Positions 1 to 11,566 of a DNA stretch of 64,000 nucleotides are shown here, piece after piece. The position numbers and the translations under genes were made by a program. This stretch comes from Siderastrea siderea (Eukaryota > Cnidaria > Anthozoa > Scleractinia > Rhizangiidae): contig OZ034970.1 of NCBI GenBank assembly GCA_964030785.1, positions 23,885,935-23,949,934 of the forward strand, given 5' to 3'. Every line of letters starts with the position of its first letter. Positions within the stretch are counted from its first letter, which is position 1. The notes beneath the pieces are model-generated. The model had not been told where the DNA came from. It worked only from the letters and a program-made list of their open reading frames with translations, and did not search any database.

Positions 1-225
1 ACAGTTCTTAACATTATATAACAGCTCTGGGCTTCTATTCACTTTTGCTTTATGATAGTTGAAGGGATTATGATTGTCAAATCAAGTCTATGACTTGTCA
101 AAGCGAAAAATCGACTAGGTATTTAAAGCAATAATTATAATAAAACCCGCTACATTATTTAAACGGCAATTAAAAAAGGAGATGTTTTAGTGTCCTTACA
201 AACAAACAAAAACAAAAAACAAAAA

Positions 226-258
<33 letters not shown>

Positions 259-534
259 CGAATGGAAATAATCACCTTTAGCTGGCGATGAAGCACGTTT
301 TGGAGTTTGTGTGCTGCGGCTGCATGCGAAAGCCCGGTCACCGAGCTTGACACTGATCCTTCCTTTGATGCCTTCTGCTGTCAAGGGTATTCACAGCAGA
401 AGGGCTCAAAAAAACTTCAAAATAGCTGCTGCGTATGTTTTAAAATGTAGATTCTACACAGTTAATTAAAGATCGATATTTATCACCTGTATTTACTTAG
501 AAGTTACCTTTTTTGTTTCGACTTTTACCTACAG
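1..534 (+). other. Intron before the unit A MAM exon
   Basis: Intronic sequence similar to 44281-44711 in unit C, so a protease exon ending in the first third of a MAM domain should lie just upstream of the window. It contains an A-rich run with (CAAAA)n at about 200-256. The intron ends with a good acceptor (tttacctacag). No gene is seen. Confidence 0.7.
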
Positions 535-776
535 GTTACTACATGTACATAGAGACGTCTTCACCTCGCTCATATGGGGACAAGGCAAGGCTAGAATTTT
601 CAGTGCCAAGTTCTTATGTTGGGAGATTGGCCTGTTTGACGTTTTATTATCACATGTATGGAAACACAACACACACCCTGAACGTTCACAATGGGTACTC
701 AACAGTGTTTCATAGATCAGGAAACCAAGGAAACCGATGGTTTAGGGCGATGGTTAATTTGACTTTTCAAAGCAAG
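535..776 (+). CDS. MAM domain, middle exon, unit A
   Basis: Enters in phase 1 and leaves in phase 0, coding for about 80 residues. The start [10 protein letters not shown], the LEFSVPSS strand, LTFYYHMYG and the NQGNRWFRA stretch are the usual central MAM pattern. MAM domains are extracellular adhesion or dimerisation modules. The first third of this domain is encoded at the end of the preceding protease exon, as seen intact in units B and C, and here lies outside the window. The acceptor is ctacag and the donor gttagt. It is very close to 44712-44950. Confidence 0.92.
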
Positions 777-1181
777 GTTAGTTGTACGTTTTCGTTAGCT
801 ACACAAAATAAATAAATAAATAAATAAAAGCACCAATGCAATGTATTACTTGACTAAAGATATAACAGGCGGGAATTCTTCTCTTCCACCATTTTCTCGA
901 CAAGAGGTTAAATTATAAAGGACGAAAGAGAGATGATATATACTGGTGTAACTGCTGCACTCTAACTTAACCCTATTCAGATCGGGCTATTTTGCTCATC
1001 TCGAACGTGGAGCCCCCCCCCCCCCCCCCCCTCTCCCCATGCTCAAGAACATCTCTGGAAATATCAGGCATTGTAACTGAAACTTGGCACCAGTAGTTGA
1101 CTGGGAAAGATGCACAGTGCCACCATGCCAACAGTTTAGCTTCCAGCGCTCTTTCTTGTGGTAATGGCATTTCCCCTTTTT
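777..1181 (+). other. Intron segment with an old TTAA-family repeat end
   Basis: At 969-1030 the sequence 'ttaaccctattcagatcggg' is followed by a C run. It matches the end of the TTAA-flanked element at 56769-57711. The same remnant sits at the equivalent place in unit B (about 26072) and unit C (about 45348), so it predates the unit duplications. No gene is seen. Confidence 0.55.
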
Positions 1182-2184
1182 GTGCGGACGCATTGCGAAC
1201 CTAGCGTCCGCATCTTTGTCATCGTCTTTCAGACTTTGTTTGTTTTGGTTGAGTTTGGTACGGGTTCGTGAGTCAAGAGTAAATCGGGGCAGCGGTTTTG
1301 TTAGGGCTGGGGAGGTTTATTCGGGGGGGGGGGGTGTTAGGTAGGGTGTGGTTTGCAGAAACCTCGGACTGTTTGGTCAGTCTAGTGTCTAGGCAACCAA
1401 ACTGCCGATCAAAGAATGTTTCTCTTAATTCCTGAAAATGCTGACAGGATCTGCTGGCACAAGCTAAGGAACTTACGTACTGTGAGTACCTGAGTACGAT
1501 ATTGCGTTCGCCCTCTCTGCTTCATGAAATGTTAATAATAAATAAATGAAATAAAGGTCTTCTTAGTTTTTATGTTTGCTCGGTATTCTATTTTGATTTC
1601 CGATTTATTGTGCGTACTTCACTTGTGCAGAAGGAAATGCTCTTTGTTTATAAACAGCTGAAACCCAGATAAACATGTCAGTTTTGCTGTTTGATTTTAA
1701 AACTGCTCGTGAACTGCTCGTCAAGATTGCGAGGTATTTGTTTGATCATAAGAGTGTATCGTCCTAAGTTCTGATCATGACACGTTTCGCTCGTTGTTGA
1801 TGCGACTGTATTGGCCTGTAGTTTATAAAGTTTTAAAAACTTTGCATGGCACGTTTCATGTTCATCATTTAATGGAAAGGAGCTTAATTTCCGAAAGCAC
1901 CAAATAATTCACCAGCCAAGATGAAACAAAGGTAGTTTTGATTTTTCAAAAGAGCAATAAACTCATTTACTTTTGGATATCGGAAAATGATCGAAGAAAT
2001 TGAACTTTAACGCGAACATATTAAAATGTCAAGATTGGCATAATGCCATTATATGGTGATGATTCGTGCACTTCGTGAGGGACTTCGGTTTTCCACTTAT
2101 ATTCATTTGTCCGACTAATCTTAATTAAGAGCGACTTTCAGTAAACATCAAGCATTCGGCGGCAGAAGTTGAAAAATCGATTTC

Positions 2185-2708
2185 TTTCATATTTTGCACA
2201 TAAAAGGGTACTGGTGAAACTAGAAACCTGATGTGGTTCGTTTTCCCCAGAAGCGCTTTATTTTCGAAAAAAAACGAGGAAATCGATTCTCGGGTTTGGG
2301 AGGTCAAAATCACAGGAATTAATCTTCAAAATCAGTACTATAAACTTGCATCGCGCTGGTAAACTAAAGCGCGGAAAAAAAGATAGCCACTCCTTATTAA
2401 CAGAACAAGTCTTTTTCATTAACTAGACAGTTACAAAACAGCAGTAGCGAAATTTAATTAGCACAAACAATTCCAAACTGAAAGGCAGGTTCTGATGTTC
2501 ACGTAGAAACTGATTTGGAACCTAACTTCTGGGAAATAATTTAACATGTGCCATAACTCCAAATGGTCTCAATCCTCGTTCAATAGACGGTAGAAACATT
2601 GAACTAAACTATACCTTGAAACTGGCTTGGGTTATCCATGCTGCTGTCTATGGGAAGACATGGAACACAGCGAATTTTAACAAATGGGGCTTAATGAAGT
2701 TCAACTTT
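2185..2708 (+). repeat. Left arm of a ~520-base inverted repeat
   Basis: This arm reappears in reverse complement at 3197-3712 with scattered mismatches, for example 'gaaacctgatgtggttcg' here and 'cgaaccacatcaggtttc' there. The two arms flank a spacer of about 490 bases. They could form a very long hairpin in RNA transcribed through the intron. Confidence 0.8.
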
Positions 2709-3196
2709 GCCGCATACCGAAATACACCAAAATTTCCGTGTTAAGCGACACAATCTCTGTTTTCTTCGTCGTTGCTTGATGCTTGATGATGGCTTCAAAC
2801 TAACATGTTCGGTTGATCTCAAAAAGGTAGAGGAAAAAGAAAAAGTTGAACGATACTGGTGTTATGCAGTGTTATGTATGGTTGTGAGCTCCCTGTGCAA
2901 ACCACTAGAAAACGTGACATCTAATATGCTACACCTGTGACATCATATACATGTGTACCCAAATTTGGTTAAACAATTTAGTCACGGTATTTGGTAACGC
3001 AATGCAAACAAATGTACAAAGAAAATTTGCACACGAAGGAACAGAAGTTTGGAAACGTGAAAATCGCCCATTTCGGGCTTTTTCCCTCCTCTTTTTGGAA
3101 AGCAATAGAATGTTAAAGCTGGAAATTAACAAGAATGAAGTAGAGCGAGCCGTTTGGTTAAAGCAGCAAATTTTCCCGTGTTTTTGTGTACTGAAA

Positions 3197-3712
3197 AATT
3201 CAACTTCACTAAGCCCCATTTGTTAAAACTTTGCTTAGTTCGAAGTGGACGCAAACAAAATAGCATGGATAACCCAAGCCAGTTTCAAGGTATGGTTTAT
3301 TTCAATGTTTGTGCTGTCTATTGAATGAGGATTGAGACCATTTAGAATCATGGCACATGTTAAATTATTTCACAGAAGTTCGGTTCCAAATCAGTTTCTA
3401 CGTGATCATCAAAACCTGCCTTTTAGTTTGGAATTGTTTGTGTTCAGTACATTTCGCTACTGCTGTTTCACAACTGTCTAGTTAATGAAAAAGACTTGTT
3501 CTGTTAATAAGAAGTGGCTATCTTCTTTTCCGCGCTTTAGTTTACCAGCGCGATGCAAGTTTATAGCACTGATTTTGAAGATTATTTTCCTGTGATTTTG
3601 ACCTCCCAAACGTGAGAATCGGTTTCCTCGTTTTTTTCGAAAATAAAGCACTTCTGGCAAAAACGAACCACATCAGGTTTCTAGCTTTACTAATACCTAA
3701 TTATATGCAAAA
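3197..3712 (-). repeat. Right arm of the inverted repeat
   Basis: Reverse complement partner of 2185-2708. The inner ends match 'aacaaatggggctta' and the outer ends match around 'tattttgca'. The spacer between the arms codes for nothing recognisable. Confidence 0.8.
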
Positions 3713-3936
3713 TACACTTGAATTGATTAAGAGGCCTCCTTTTAAACTCACTTTAAAAGCAAGCTTCACTTTCCATTGCTCGACCACTGAGTCGGATCAT
3801 GATAAGCAAATCGCATTTCTCCAATCAAGTTTTAAAAACACTCATGTGCACATTGCGGTAATAGTCGGCTAAACACCGATTCAAAACATTACTTATCAGT
3901 TTTAGACGTCCGCACATGCCCACAATGCGCGGGCCG

Positions 3937-4839
3937 TTTATTACTATCTGCAAACATCACCTACTTCTGGTTAATGATGAAAACAAGCATATTGTAACCA
4001 TGATCTCTTTTTTTAACAGGTCCATCTCTTTCTCAATATAGAGAAACAAATGGCGATATTTGGTACATAGCAGAAAGAGACTGGAGCTAATATTATTACC
4101 ATAGCAACATCACCATATATACCATATAGTGTCTTTCTCTAGGCACAATATTAGTGCCTAGTTTCAATTCAGTTTCAATTACCTTACCAATTCTTTCCTT
4201 CATTTATAATTTGTTTCCACGGTGCAACCACTTATGACGATAACAATTTCTAATTTTCATATTACAGAAAGGATTTGTCACCCTTCTTTACTTTGAACGG
4301 CTTTTTAAAGAAAAATAAATTAGCTTTTACTTCATAGGCGCTTTATATCCGAGAATATTAAAGCTATGACAACCAAACTTAGCGCACAGACAGTATGTCC
4401 AGAAATTTTTACTTTAAATTCTATACGGTGCCGTAAGAAATACTTAAGTTTTCCCAAACGGTGGCTATCTTGGATTTCTTTTTGGATTTCTTGAGAGCAT
4501 AAAAATTGATAAAAAAGTGATCAAAATAATTAAAAAAAAAAGAAAACTAAAGAGATCTAAAAATGCAAATGCTACTACAAGAATATTATCAAGAGGAGTG
4601 TTTACAAATTGTGAAAAAAAAACTGCCTTTTAAAATGGAGAACTAGTGCTAATGCCACACAAAATTGTTGCCAAATAAAGTTTGAAATAGTCACCCAGTT
4701 TGGTAACACCGAAACTTACAATGGAAACGTTATAAGTATCCAAGCTCATTGCGAACACCTCTCCCCCCCTCCCCCCAATATATGTTTCAGTGCGACATAT
4801 TCACATTACTAAGTTTTTCTCCTCATCTGTTCACCCTAG
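3937..4839 (+). other. Intron remainder before MAM exon 3, unit A
   Basis: Similar to about 45510-46790 in unit C and 26280-29021 in unit B. It is AT-rich non-coding sequence with short C runs near 4763-4780. The acceptor is caccctag at 4839. Confidence 0.7.
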
Positions 4840-4924
4840 ATCACATTCGAAGGGATTGCAGGATCCTCTTACACTGGAGATATTGCTATTGATGACGTAT
4901 CTATTAGCAATGCCACCTGTCAAG
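4840..4924 (+). CDS. MAM domain, last exon, unit A
   Basis: Enters in phase 0 and leaves in phase 1, 28 residues plus one base. ITFEGIAGSSYTGDIAIDD followed by VSISNATC is the classic C-terminal MAM motif (F-E-x2-x-G then G-D-I-A-I-D-D and a final Cys). The donor is gtacgt. It is nearly identical to 29022-29106 and 46792-46876. Confidence 0.95.
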
Positions 4925-5363
4925 GTACGTCTTTTAATATCACCGAAAGAGGCAACATTCTTAAAGAATTCATTTAATTTTAGATAAAGAAGATAAAAAA
5001 TGCCAAGGGCATCAACGAAGTTTTAAAATTCCGGTGCACAGGAGGAGATGGGGGGGGGGGGGATATTGTTAAACCCTACTCTCTCTCAAACTGGCTGTTG
5101 ATGTGCTCTTTATAAACAATATACATGTTTTGGTCAGTGCCTGTTGTATTCTTTTACTCTTCAGGTCGAACCTTGAATAGATTTTTCGTCATTTTTGTCT
5201 AAATCAATTAATAGGTATCTTAGTCCCTGAGAAACAGTATGCTTTGTAGAAATGCAGTAGAGTGTTACGAGCACGCGAAAACAAACTTGATCAAGCAGAG
5301 ATCTGATTAACTGTGTATTGTTTAGTTATCATGTTTTGTTTGTTCGTCTGTTTGTTTCCACAG
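4925..5363 (+). other. Intron between MAM and linker, unit A
   Basis: Short intron with a G run at 5051-5062. Its equivalents are 29107-29543 and 46877-47335. Nothing else is seen. Confidence 0.7.
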
Positions 5364-5429
5364 TGCCTCCATACACAACCCCCCGACCATACACGACACC
5401 ACGACCATACACTACTTCAGGACCTTACA
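5364..5429 (+). CDS. Pro/Thr linker exon L1, unit A
   Basis: A symmetrical 1-1 exon of 66 bases encoding a repeat of PYTTPRPYTT type. It is a likely extended, O-glycosylated stalk between the MAM domain and the next CUB. Splicing to the CUB exon at 7970 restores a Ser-Cys-Gly start. Reading past the donor meets a stop four codons later. Same size and nearly the same sequence as 29544-29609 and 47336-47401. Confidence 0.8.
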
Positions 5430-6071
5430 GTAAGTGCTAGTTCTTTGTGTGTCATATGGCAGTTTGTGGGAGGGGAAGGACATTTTAATCAGAACAGCAT
5501 TAAATGGTCGCAAGTGTCCTAATGCTTTAGATTTGCAATACACACCTGATGATCAGCAACGACGTTGCTTTGTACTCTCTTCTGCTGTGTTGGGTTTGGG
5601 ACATACCTCCTCCTCCTAATCATCCTCATCATTAATATATACACACATCAAATTACTTAATATTACTTTTATGAATCAAAATTAAAAAAAAAATAGGAAA
5701 AGCACTTTTTTATCGTTAACTCAGGCTTTCCAAGGAAGGGTGTGATCTGACTTGGGGAGCAATCATGTAGCTGGCTGGTGACCATTAAGAATATACTAAT
5801 CCATTACCTTAAGGGGTAAGCGGACGAACACCACGAATAAGTTAAGTGCGCTTGCTCGTCACCCTAATATTCCTACAGACTGCTATATCAATACAAGTGA
5901 TAATCAATTCTATTATTTATTTATAGATTGCGGTTATGTGGTAGTCTAGTACCAACGTGTTATTTTAGCGTTGTGTTTTGATGTGGCGTCATTCATTGTG
6001 TTGTCTCCTATGCACACTACCAGTGATGTGGGGGGCAATTCCTGACCTTTCATGACAATCAAATCCACTCA
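5430..6071 (+). other. Unit A intron, site of a lost or never gained CUB block
   Basis: In unit C the matching interval (47402-50870) holds a whole CUB (48472-48917) and a linker (50588-50629). Here it is only about 600 bases without either. The two sequences rejoin at about 5945 (unit C about 50778). Confidence 0.6.
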
Positions 6072-7693
6072 TGTCCAATACACCCAAACTGAGTCGAATC
6101 GTCTTCAAGCAAAGACGATTCGAGTCAGCTCGAGGATCAAAGACTTCCGACTCACCGGAAGTCCGTTTAGAGGGGAACTCGACTTACCGGAAGTCAGGTC
6201 GCGAATAAATACGCAGGGAGGTGAAAAATTTTGACAAATCGACTCGAATCGAGTCGATTCGAGTCGATTCGTATTCCTAAAAGTCGATTCGACTCAACGG
6301 AAATCAGGTCGTAAAGTCCTTCAAATATGTGCGCGTGACACAATAAGACATAACAAGGAACGCATAACATGGACCTTTCTCGTTCTTAAAGCGTCACTGA
6401 TGCGACACTAAACAGGAACATTGTAATGAACCTTCTTCCTCGCTTGTGTTGTCGATCTGAAGGATTTGCACACGGAACGATAAGAAGATAACATGAATCT
6501 TCCTCGTTCTTAAAGTGTCTCGCAAATCGACTTTCCAGTTAGTCGAATCGACTACACAACGGACGATTCGAGTCGAATCGACTCTAATCGAGTTGATTCG
6601 ACCACTTATCCTACCCTCCCTGTTCGCCTTTTGGTGTGATTTTTTCTAAGTGTCTTGCAAATCGACTTTCCAGTTAGTCGAATCGACTACACAACGGACG
6701 ATTCGAGTCGATTCGACCACTTTTTCTACCCTCCCTGTTCGCCTTCTTGTGTGATTTTTCCAAGTGTCTCGCAAATCGACTTTCCAGTTAGTCGAATCGA
6801 CTACACAACGGACGATTCGAGTCGAATCGACTCGAATCGAGTCGATTTGACCACTTTTCCTACCCTCCCTGTTCGCCTTTTTGTGTGATTTTTTTCTAAG
6901 TGTCTTGCAAATCGACTATCCAGTTAGTCGAATCGACTACACAACGGACGACTCGAGTCGAATGGACTCGAATCGAGTCGACTCGACCACTTTTTCTACC
7001 CTCCCTGTTCGCCTTCTTGTGTGATTTTTCCAAGTGTCTCGCAAATCGACTTTCCAGTTAGTCGAATCGACTACACAACGGATGATTTGAGTCAAATCGA
7101 CTCGAATCGAGTCGATTCGACCACTTTTTCAGCCCGCCCTGTTCGCCTTCATGTGTAATTTTTTTCTAAGTGTCTCGCAAATCGACTTTCCAGTTAGTCG
7201 AATCGACTACACAACGGACGATTCGAGTCGAATCGACTCGAATCGAGTCGATTTGACCACTTTTCCTACCCTCCTTGTTCGCCTTTTTGTGTGATTTTTT
7301 CTAAGTGTCTTGCAAATCGACTATCCAGTTAGTCGAATCGACTACACAACGGACGATTCGAGTCGATTCGAGTCGAATCGAGTCGATTCGACAACTTTTC
7401 CTACCCTCCCTGTTCGCTTTCTTGTGTGATTTTTTCTAAGTGTCTTGCAAATCGCCTTTCCAGTAAGTCGAATCGACTACACAAAGGACGATTCGAGTCG
7501 GATCAACTCGAATCGAGTCGATTCGACCACTTTTCCTACCCTCCCTGTTCGCCTTCTTGTGTGATTTTTTCTAAGTGACTTGCAAATCGACTTTTCAGTT
7601 AGTCGAATCGACTACACAAAGGACGATTCGAGTCGAATCGAGACGAGTCGTCACTACCTTAGACGAATCGAGTCAGTTTGGGTGTATTGGACA
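6072..7693. mobile_element. Inverted-repeat element built from TCGAATCGA units
   Basis: The ends are inverted copies: 'tgtccaatacacccaaactg' at 6072 and its complement finishing at 7693. They are followed inward by CG-rich TCGA sequence. Unit C lacks it (empty site about 50874-50900). The flanks share 'atcaaat', possibly a target duplication, though not a clean one. The interior is mainly a tandem array and codes for nothing recognisable. It is a probable non-autonomous DNA transposon. Confidence 0.7.
6513..7670. repeat. Tandem array, nine ~135-base units with TCGA palindromes
   Basis: The phrase 'gcaaatcga' recurs at about 6522, 6657, 6771, 6907, 7041, 7187, 7312, 7447 and 7582 (one copy has gcc). 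Spacing is 114 to 146 bases. Each unit has a near-perfect palindrome of cgaatcgactcgaatcgag type followed by a pyrimidine-rich part ending in ttgtgtgatttttt. Length variation comes mainly from the number of TCGA repeats. Confidence 0.9.
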
Positions 7694-7969
7694 ACCCTCA
7701 TCAAATCAACCCATAAAACTAAAATACCCTTTTCCAATCATTCCTGGTCTGGAATAGACCTTTTTTTAATTCAACAGAATGAAGTTAAAGGTCAAAAGTC
7801 TTTATAGGGTCTTTTTGCAATCGACTTTAGCAAATGTTTTAGCCGTCGAAAAATGTAAAGAAACCCTTTTATGCAAGATTACGGCTAATAATCCGGTTTC
7901 TGTTTAAGCACAGTTGGGATACACGGATATATTTTTTATTTCCATTTTTTCTCTTTTGATTTATAACAG

Positions 7970-8129
7970 GCTGTGGTTCAGTATTAAATAACAGACTTAT
8001 AAGTCCTGGATATCCAAGCAATTATCCGAACAACATGGACTGTGTTTACAGGGTTCCTATTCCTTATGGCATGATGCTGAACATTTACTTCAACTATTTT
8101 GTTCTGGAGGACGATTCAATATTTTGCAG
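7970..8129 (+). CDS. CUB domain 1, first exon, unit A
   Basis: Phase 1 in, phase 2 out, 160 bases. It carries the CUB start: Cys-Gly, then [18 protein letters not shown] with the second Cys, and the [14 protein letters not shown] strand, ending in the third Cys. CUB domains are extracellular protein or carbohydrate binding modules, often found with proteases. The acceptor is ttataacag and the donor gtaaaa. It is nearly identical to 51503-51662. Confidence 0.95.
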
Positions 8130-8794
8130 GTAAAATGAGAACCGGCTGACTGCTGATTGACAACATACTCCTACCGGGCATTTTTATCTTTTGTGAGCTC
8201 TGGATGTGGGCAGGGGCTGGCTGCTTTACTGTCTTCATCTTCTAAGGAATAGAAAATGTTACGTGCATAACATCCTCTTTTCCTTCGAAAGGGCATGTAA
8301 TAAGTTTTATTTGTTCTCCCAACTTAAAAAGAACGCGAAAATGGACTCATAAGTAAGAAACCTCTTCCAAAAACGCAAACACAATAACAAAGGCACAAAA
8401 AAAAAAAAAAAAAAAAAAGAAAAACAAACACCCAACCTAATAACCGTCCCACGGACGAAATCTCGTGGTTGCTGCTTAAGGTGACCCAAGCTCAAGAGCA
8501 GCCCACTTTAGTAGCAAAATAGAAGTGTCTATGGAACTTGATCGCTAGTTTAGTTCAGAAACTAAAAATGACAATAAATGACCAGTTTAGTTACATACCA
8601 TATCAAATGTTGCCCTTATGGTGTTTTTTGTCCGTCTGAAAGCCTCTAAACCACATTTCAGCTAGATTTTATTTTTCCGGACCGTTAACCCTTTATTAGG
8701 CACACTCATTAAGCGTCTTTGTGTCATCAAAATAGAATATCAAAATGCCTTATTTTTTTCCACTTTTCTTAAAATAACAAATTATTGCATTCGT
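8130..8794 (+). other. Intron segment inside CUB 1, unit A
   Basis: Similar to 51663-52300 in unit C. It contains a poly-A run at 8398-8418. No gene is seen. Confidence 0.7.
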
Positions 8795-10335
8795 CAGGGC
8801 TCGAGACTAACGGTAGCCAACTAGTCACAGACTAGTAGAAATTCCGTTTTGGCTAGTTGGTTTTGCGCTTTCACTAGCCATTTTGGCTAGAGAAAATTTC
8901 AAAGCACTAAAGCACCAGATGGGAACCAAACTGAATATTGCTTCTGATGATCGTATCCCAAAAGCCAATTGAGTGAACAGAAAATAAAACTTATTCCGTA
9001 AAAGGATATCATAATGTTCGTATGATACTTGTTTTGTCCTCTCAACATTTCTCCCTACTAATTCTTGTCTCAGTTGGCAACGTTTTCTCCGTCATTGCCA
9101 CGTTCGAACGAAATTAGCCGTGACCTTCAGAACGTTTCACCATACGTTTCCTTGAAAGGTCCGTTAATGCGTCCATATGGTATTTGTCTACACGTTGTTA
9201 GTACATGTACGTTCACACAATTCGTTCGTACAATATTAGTTTCTCTTCAGTCGCAGCGTTTCTCTCTGCGTAACGTCTTCACAACATTTCTCCGTATGTA
9301 AGTAGGTTCGTTGATTTATTAGTCTAGTCTTCTCAACATTTCTCCGTACATTAGCACATTTGCACGATATTGTTCTTGTTCTCCCAAGGTTTTCAGTGTG
9401 TTACTACATTTGCACGATAAGTCTACACTTAGCGTTTCTCTGTATGTTGGTATGTTCATGCGGTATTAGTCTTGTCTTCTCGACGTTTATCCGTACGTTA
9501 GTGCGATACTAAATGTCTCGTCAGTTTCTCTGTAGTTTACTGACCCACTGTAATAGTCTAGTTTGCCCGTTTGGCGTTCTTCGGTACGCTACACACGTTC
9601 TTACGGAATTGGTTTTGTCTAATAACATTTCTCCGTAAGTTAATAGTGGCATATTTTATTAGTCTCAGTGTCTCCTCAACTTGTCTCTGTATCTTGGTAC
9701 GTTGACAGTGTCTCTCCCTACTGTACTGCTTTTGCAACCAACGTGTTTGATATGACTTCTCAACGTTTCTCCGTATCTTAGTGAGTTCGAAACTTATTAG
9801 TTTTGTTTTCTTAACGTTTCTCCGCACTTAAACACTCTTATAATCTACTAGTCTTGTCTTGTAGACGTTTTTTCCATACGTGAGTTGAGTGCTGTATCAG
9901 TCTTGTCTTTTTGACGTTTCTCCGTACCTTACAACTTGGTACAATGTCAGCCTTGTCTTCCCAACGTTTCTCTGTACGATGACATGCTCATATAAGGTTA
10001 TCTTTTCTAGATATTCGTCATGATCTGACCGAAACGGAAAAGAGAGGCGTGAACTACACTGCGCCAGGGAATTTGCCCTGAAGGCACATAATACTTTGTA
10101 TTCGTGTGAGGATCTTTAACCGTTGGAAAGAATGCTCAACATTCCAGGTCTTCACTCTTGAGATTACAGCGAGGCATGTTTACAGTAAAAACCCGGCTAA
10201 AAATTAGACATATTGAACATGAGCATGAGATTACGCAAAAAACAGTCTGGCTAGTGAAAATTTATTTTGGCTAGTGAAATCAAACCTGTCACTAGCCACT
10301 AGGCTACTGAGCTGAAAAGTTAGTCTCGAGCCCTG
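8795..10335. mobile_element. DNA transposon with CAGGGCTCGAGAC ends
   Basis: The terminal inverted repeat is CAGGGCTCGAGACTAAC at 8795, with its complement ending at 10335. It is flanked by a direct repeat ATTCGT (8789-8794 and 10336-10341). The unit C intron has the single empty site (about 52301, ATCCGT). Subterminal 'ggctagtgaaa' motifs occur at both ends. The middle (about 9030-10000) is a degenerate tandem repeat around 'caacgtttctccgtacgt'. No transposase is seen. CAGGG ends recall hAT elements, but a 6-base duplication does not fit hAT well. Confidence 0.8.
9030..10010. repeat. Degenerate minisatellite inside the 8795 element
   Basis: Repeats of roughly 50-70 bases with the core 'caacgtttctccgtacgt' and 'agtcttgtctt' recur many times with substitutions and length changes. 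ORFs here are by-products of the repeat. Confidence 0.7.
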
Positions 10336-10898
10336 ATTCGTGTTTCTTGCCAATGGACAGATGAGGCAAAGGTGAATTGAATGTTCAAACACAGAATTCC
10401 ATTTTCAATCACGTCAGCAAAATCAAACATTGCACCATACAAGATTATCATGTAATCAAAATCGGAAATCCACTGTTCTCATTTACCGTGCAAGCTTTCC
10501 AGTCAACACGAGTATAAACATAATATGCTTGAACACATAAAAACCTTATCAGAAAAAGTAACGCGACTGTACGAATACAAGTTCCATGGAATTTTAAGTT
10601 ACCAGATTCCGCATCCAAAATAGTCTCCCCCCCCCCCCAACAAAAAAAATTCCACAAGTCACAAAATTAAGTGGTCTTTGCTTAAATTAGATTAAAGACA
10701 TTTAAAATCCATTTAGAAACATTCATTTGCATCCCCTCCACCTTCATTTAGTTGACTTGCTTTCTACTTAAGTTTTCCTTATCTTTTCGCTTTGCCATTG
10801 AGGGTAAGTATTCACACTAAATGTGATTCAACAACGGCATTAATTTTATTTTATAATAAGATTTTCATAACAGAGGCTCATACGTTGTATTTTTGTAG
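10336..10898 (+). other. Intron remainder inside CUB 1, unit A
   Basis: Matches about 52301-52912 in unit C. A C run lies at 10627-10638. It ends with the acceptor tttttgtag. Nothing coding is seen. Confidence 0.7.
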
Positions 10899-11068
10899 GT
10901 ATGACTACTTAAAGATTGCAAACGATAACCAGGCCATTGGGATGTACTGTGGTCAGCGATCCGGACAAAGTGTTCTTGTAATTGGAAACTATGCTGTGCT
11001 GTCTTTTCATTCAGACAGTAGTGTTCAAAAGAGAGGCTTCGAGTTAATTTTTTCTCGTTTCCCTATGG
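10899..11068 (+). CDS. CUB domain 1, second exon, unit A
   Basis: Phase 2 in, phase 1 out. It encodes YDYLKIANDN, then MYCGQRSGQS with the fourth Cys, and the LSFHSDSSVQKRGFEL core. The YD and HSD aspartates match calcium-binding CUB positions. The donor is gtaggt. It is close to 52913-53082. Confidence 0.95.
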
Positions 11069-11524
11069 GTAGGTACATCCGAATTTTGATTTAAAAAAAA
11101 AATCATATTTTTCCTAAATTAGAAGGTAGTATTGTTATTATTGCTTAATCTTTACAGCCACGCCAGGTACTTTTGGCATGACATGGACATGCCACTTACG
11201 ACATGGATGCACATTTTAAAAGTTTTTCACTACTTCTAGCTTCCGACCGTGACATTTGAACCCAAATGTTCTTTTTATTTATTTACTTGTTTATTTATTT
11301 ATTTATTTATTTATTTATGTATTTATTTATTTATTTCTTTTTATTTGAATCACACCTGACTTTTAAAGAGGAAATCAAGCGTTCGTTTTGTGATAGCAAT
11401 CAAAGGTTAACGATTTTAAGGTCAAATTTGTCACAATGTGAACGTCATTATGCAGCCAGGTATATAGAATAGCAGTTGAACACTTTTTTATTTGTGTTTT
11501 TTGAAATTTCCATCCTTATTACAG
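11069..11524 (+). other. Intron with (TTTA)n, unit A
   Basis: A TTTA microsatellite lies at about 11274-11345. It is missing from the shorter equivalent intron 53083-53345, which otherwise matches. Confidence 0.75.
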
Positions 11525-11566
11525 GGAACTCCACAGTACCTCCATTCACGACTCCGCGACCACACA
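11525..11566 (+). CDS. Linker exon L2, unit A
   Basis: A 42-base symmetrical 1-1 exon encoding GNSTVPPFTTPRPH. It joins CUB 1 to CUB 2. The acceptor is ttattacag and the donor gtgagt. Same length as five other linkers here. It contains an NST glycosylation sequon. Confidence 0.75.

Larger units (their letters stand above)
1182..3936. mobile_element. Fold-back DNA element inserted in a unit A intron
   Basis: Absent from the equivalent intron of unit C, where 'ccccctttttattctttgc' at about 45504 runs straight through. That places the insertion between 1181 and 3937. Both ends carry GTGCGGACG-type sequence near the border. Inside are two long inverted arms. I see no transposase; the ORFs inside are short and unrecognised. 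It is probably a non-autonomous DNA transposon. The superfamily is unknown. Confidence 0.65.

Noticed and set aside
2707..3226. ORFs in the spacer of the fold-back element
   Set aside because: Short, on both strands, no recognised motif; most likely chance.
6522..7670. Regular repeats that could suggest a CRISPR array
   Set aside because: Units are ~135 bases, palindromic and without unique spacers, in a eukaryotic intron.
9558..9827. 89-codon minus-strand ORF rich in Arg
   Set aside because: Translation of the minisatellite in the 8795-10335 element.
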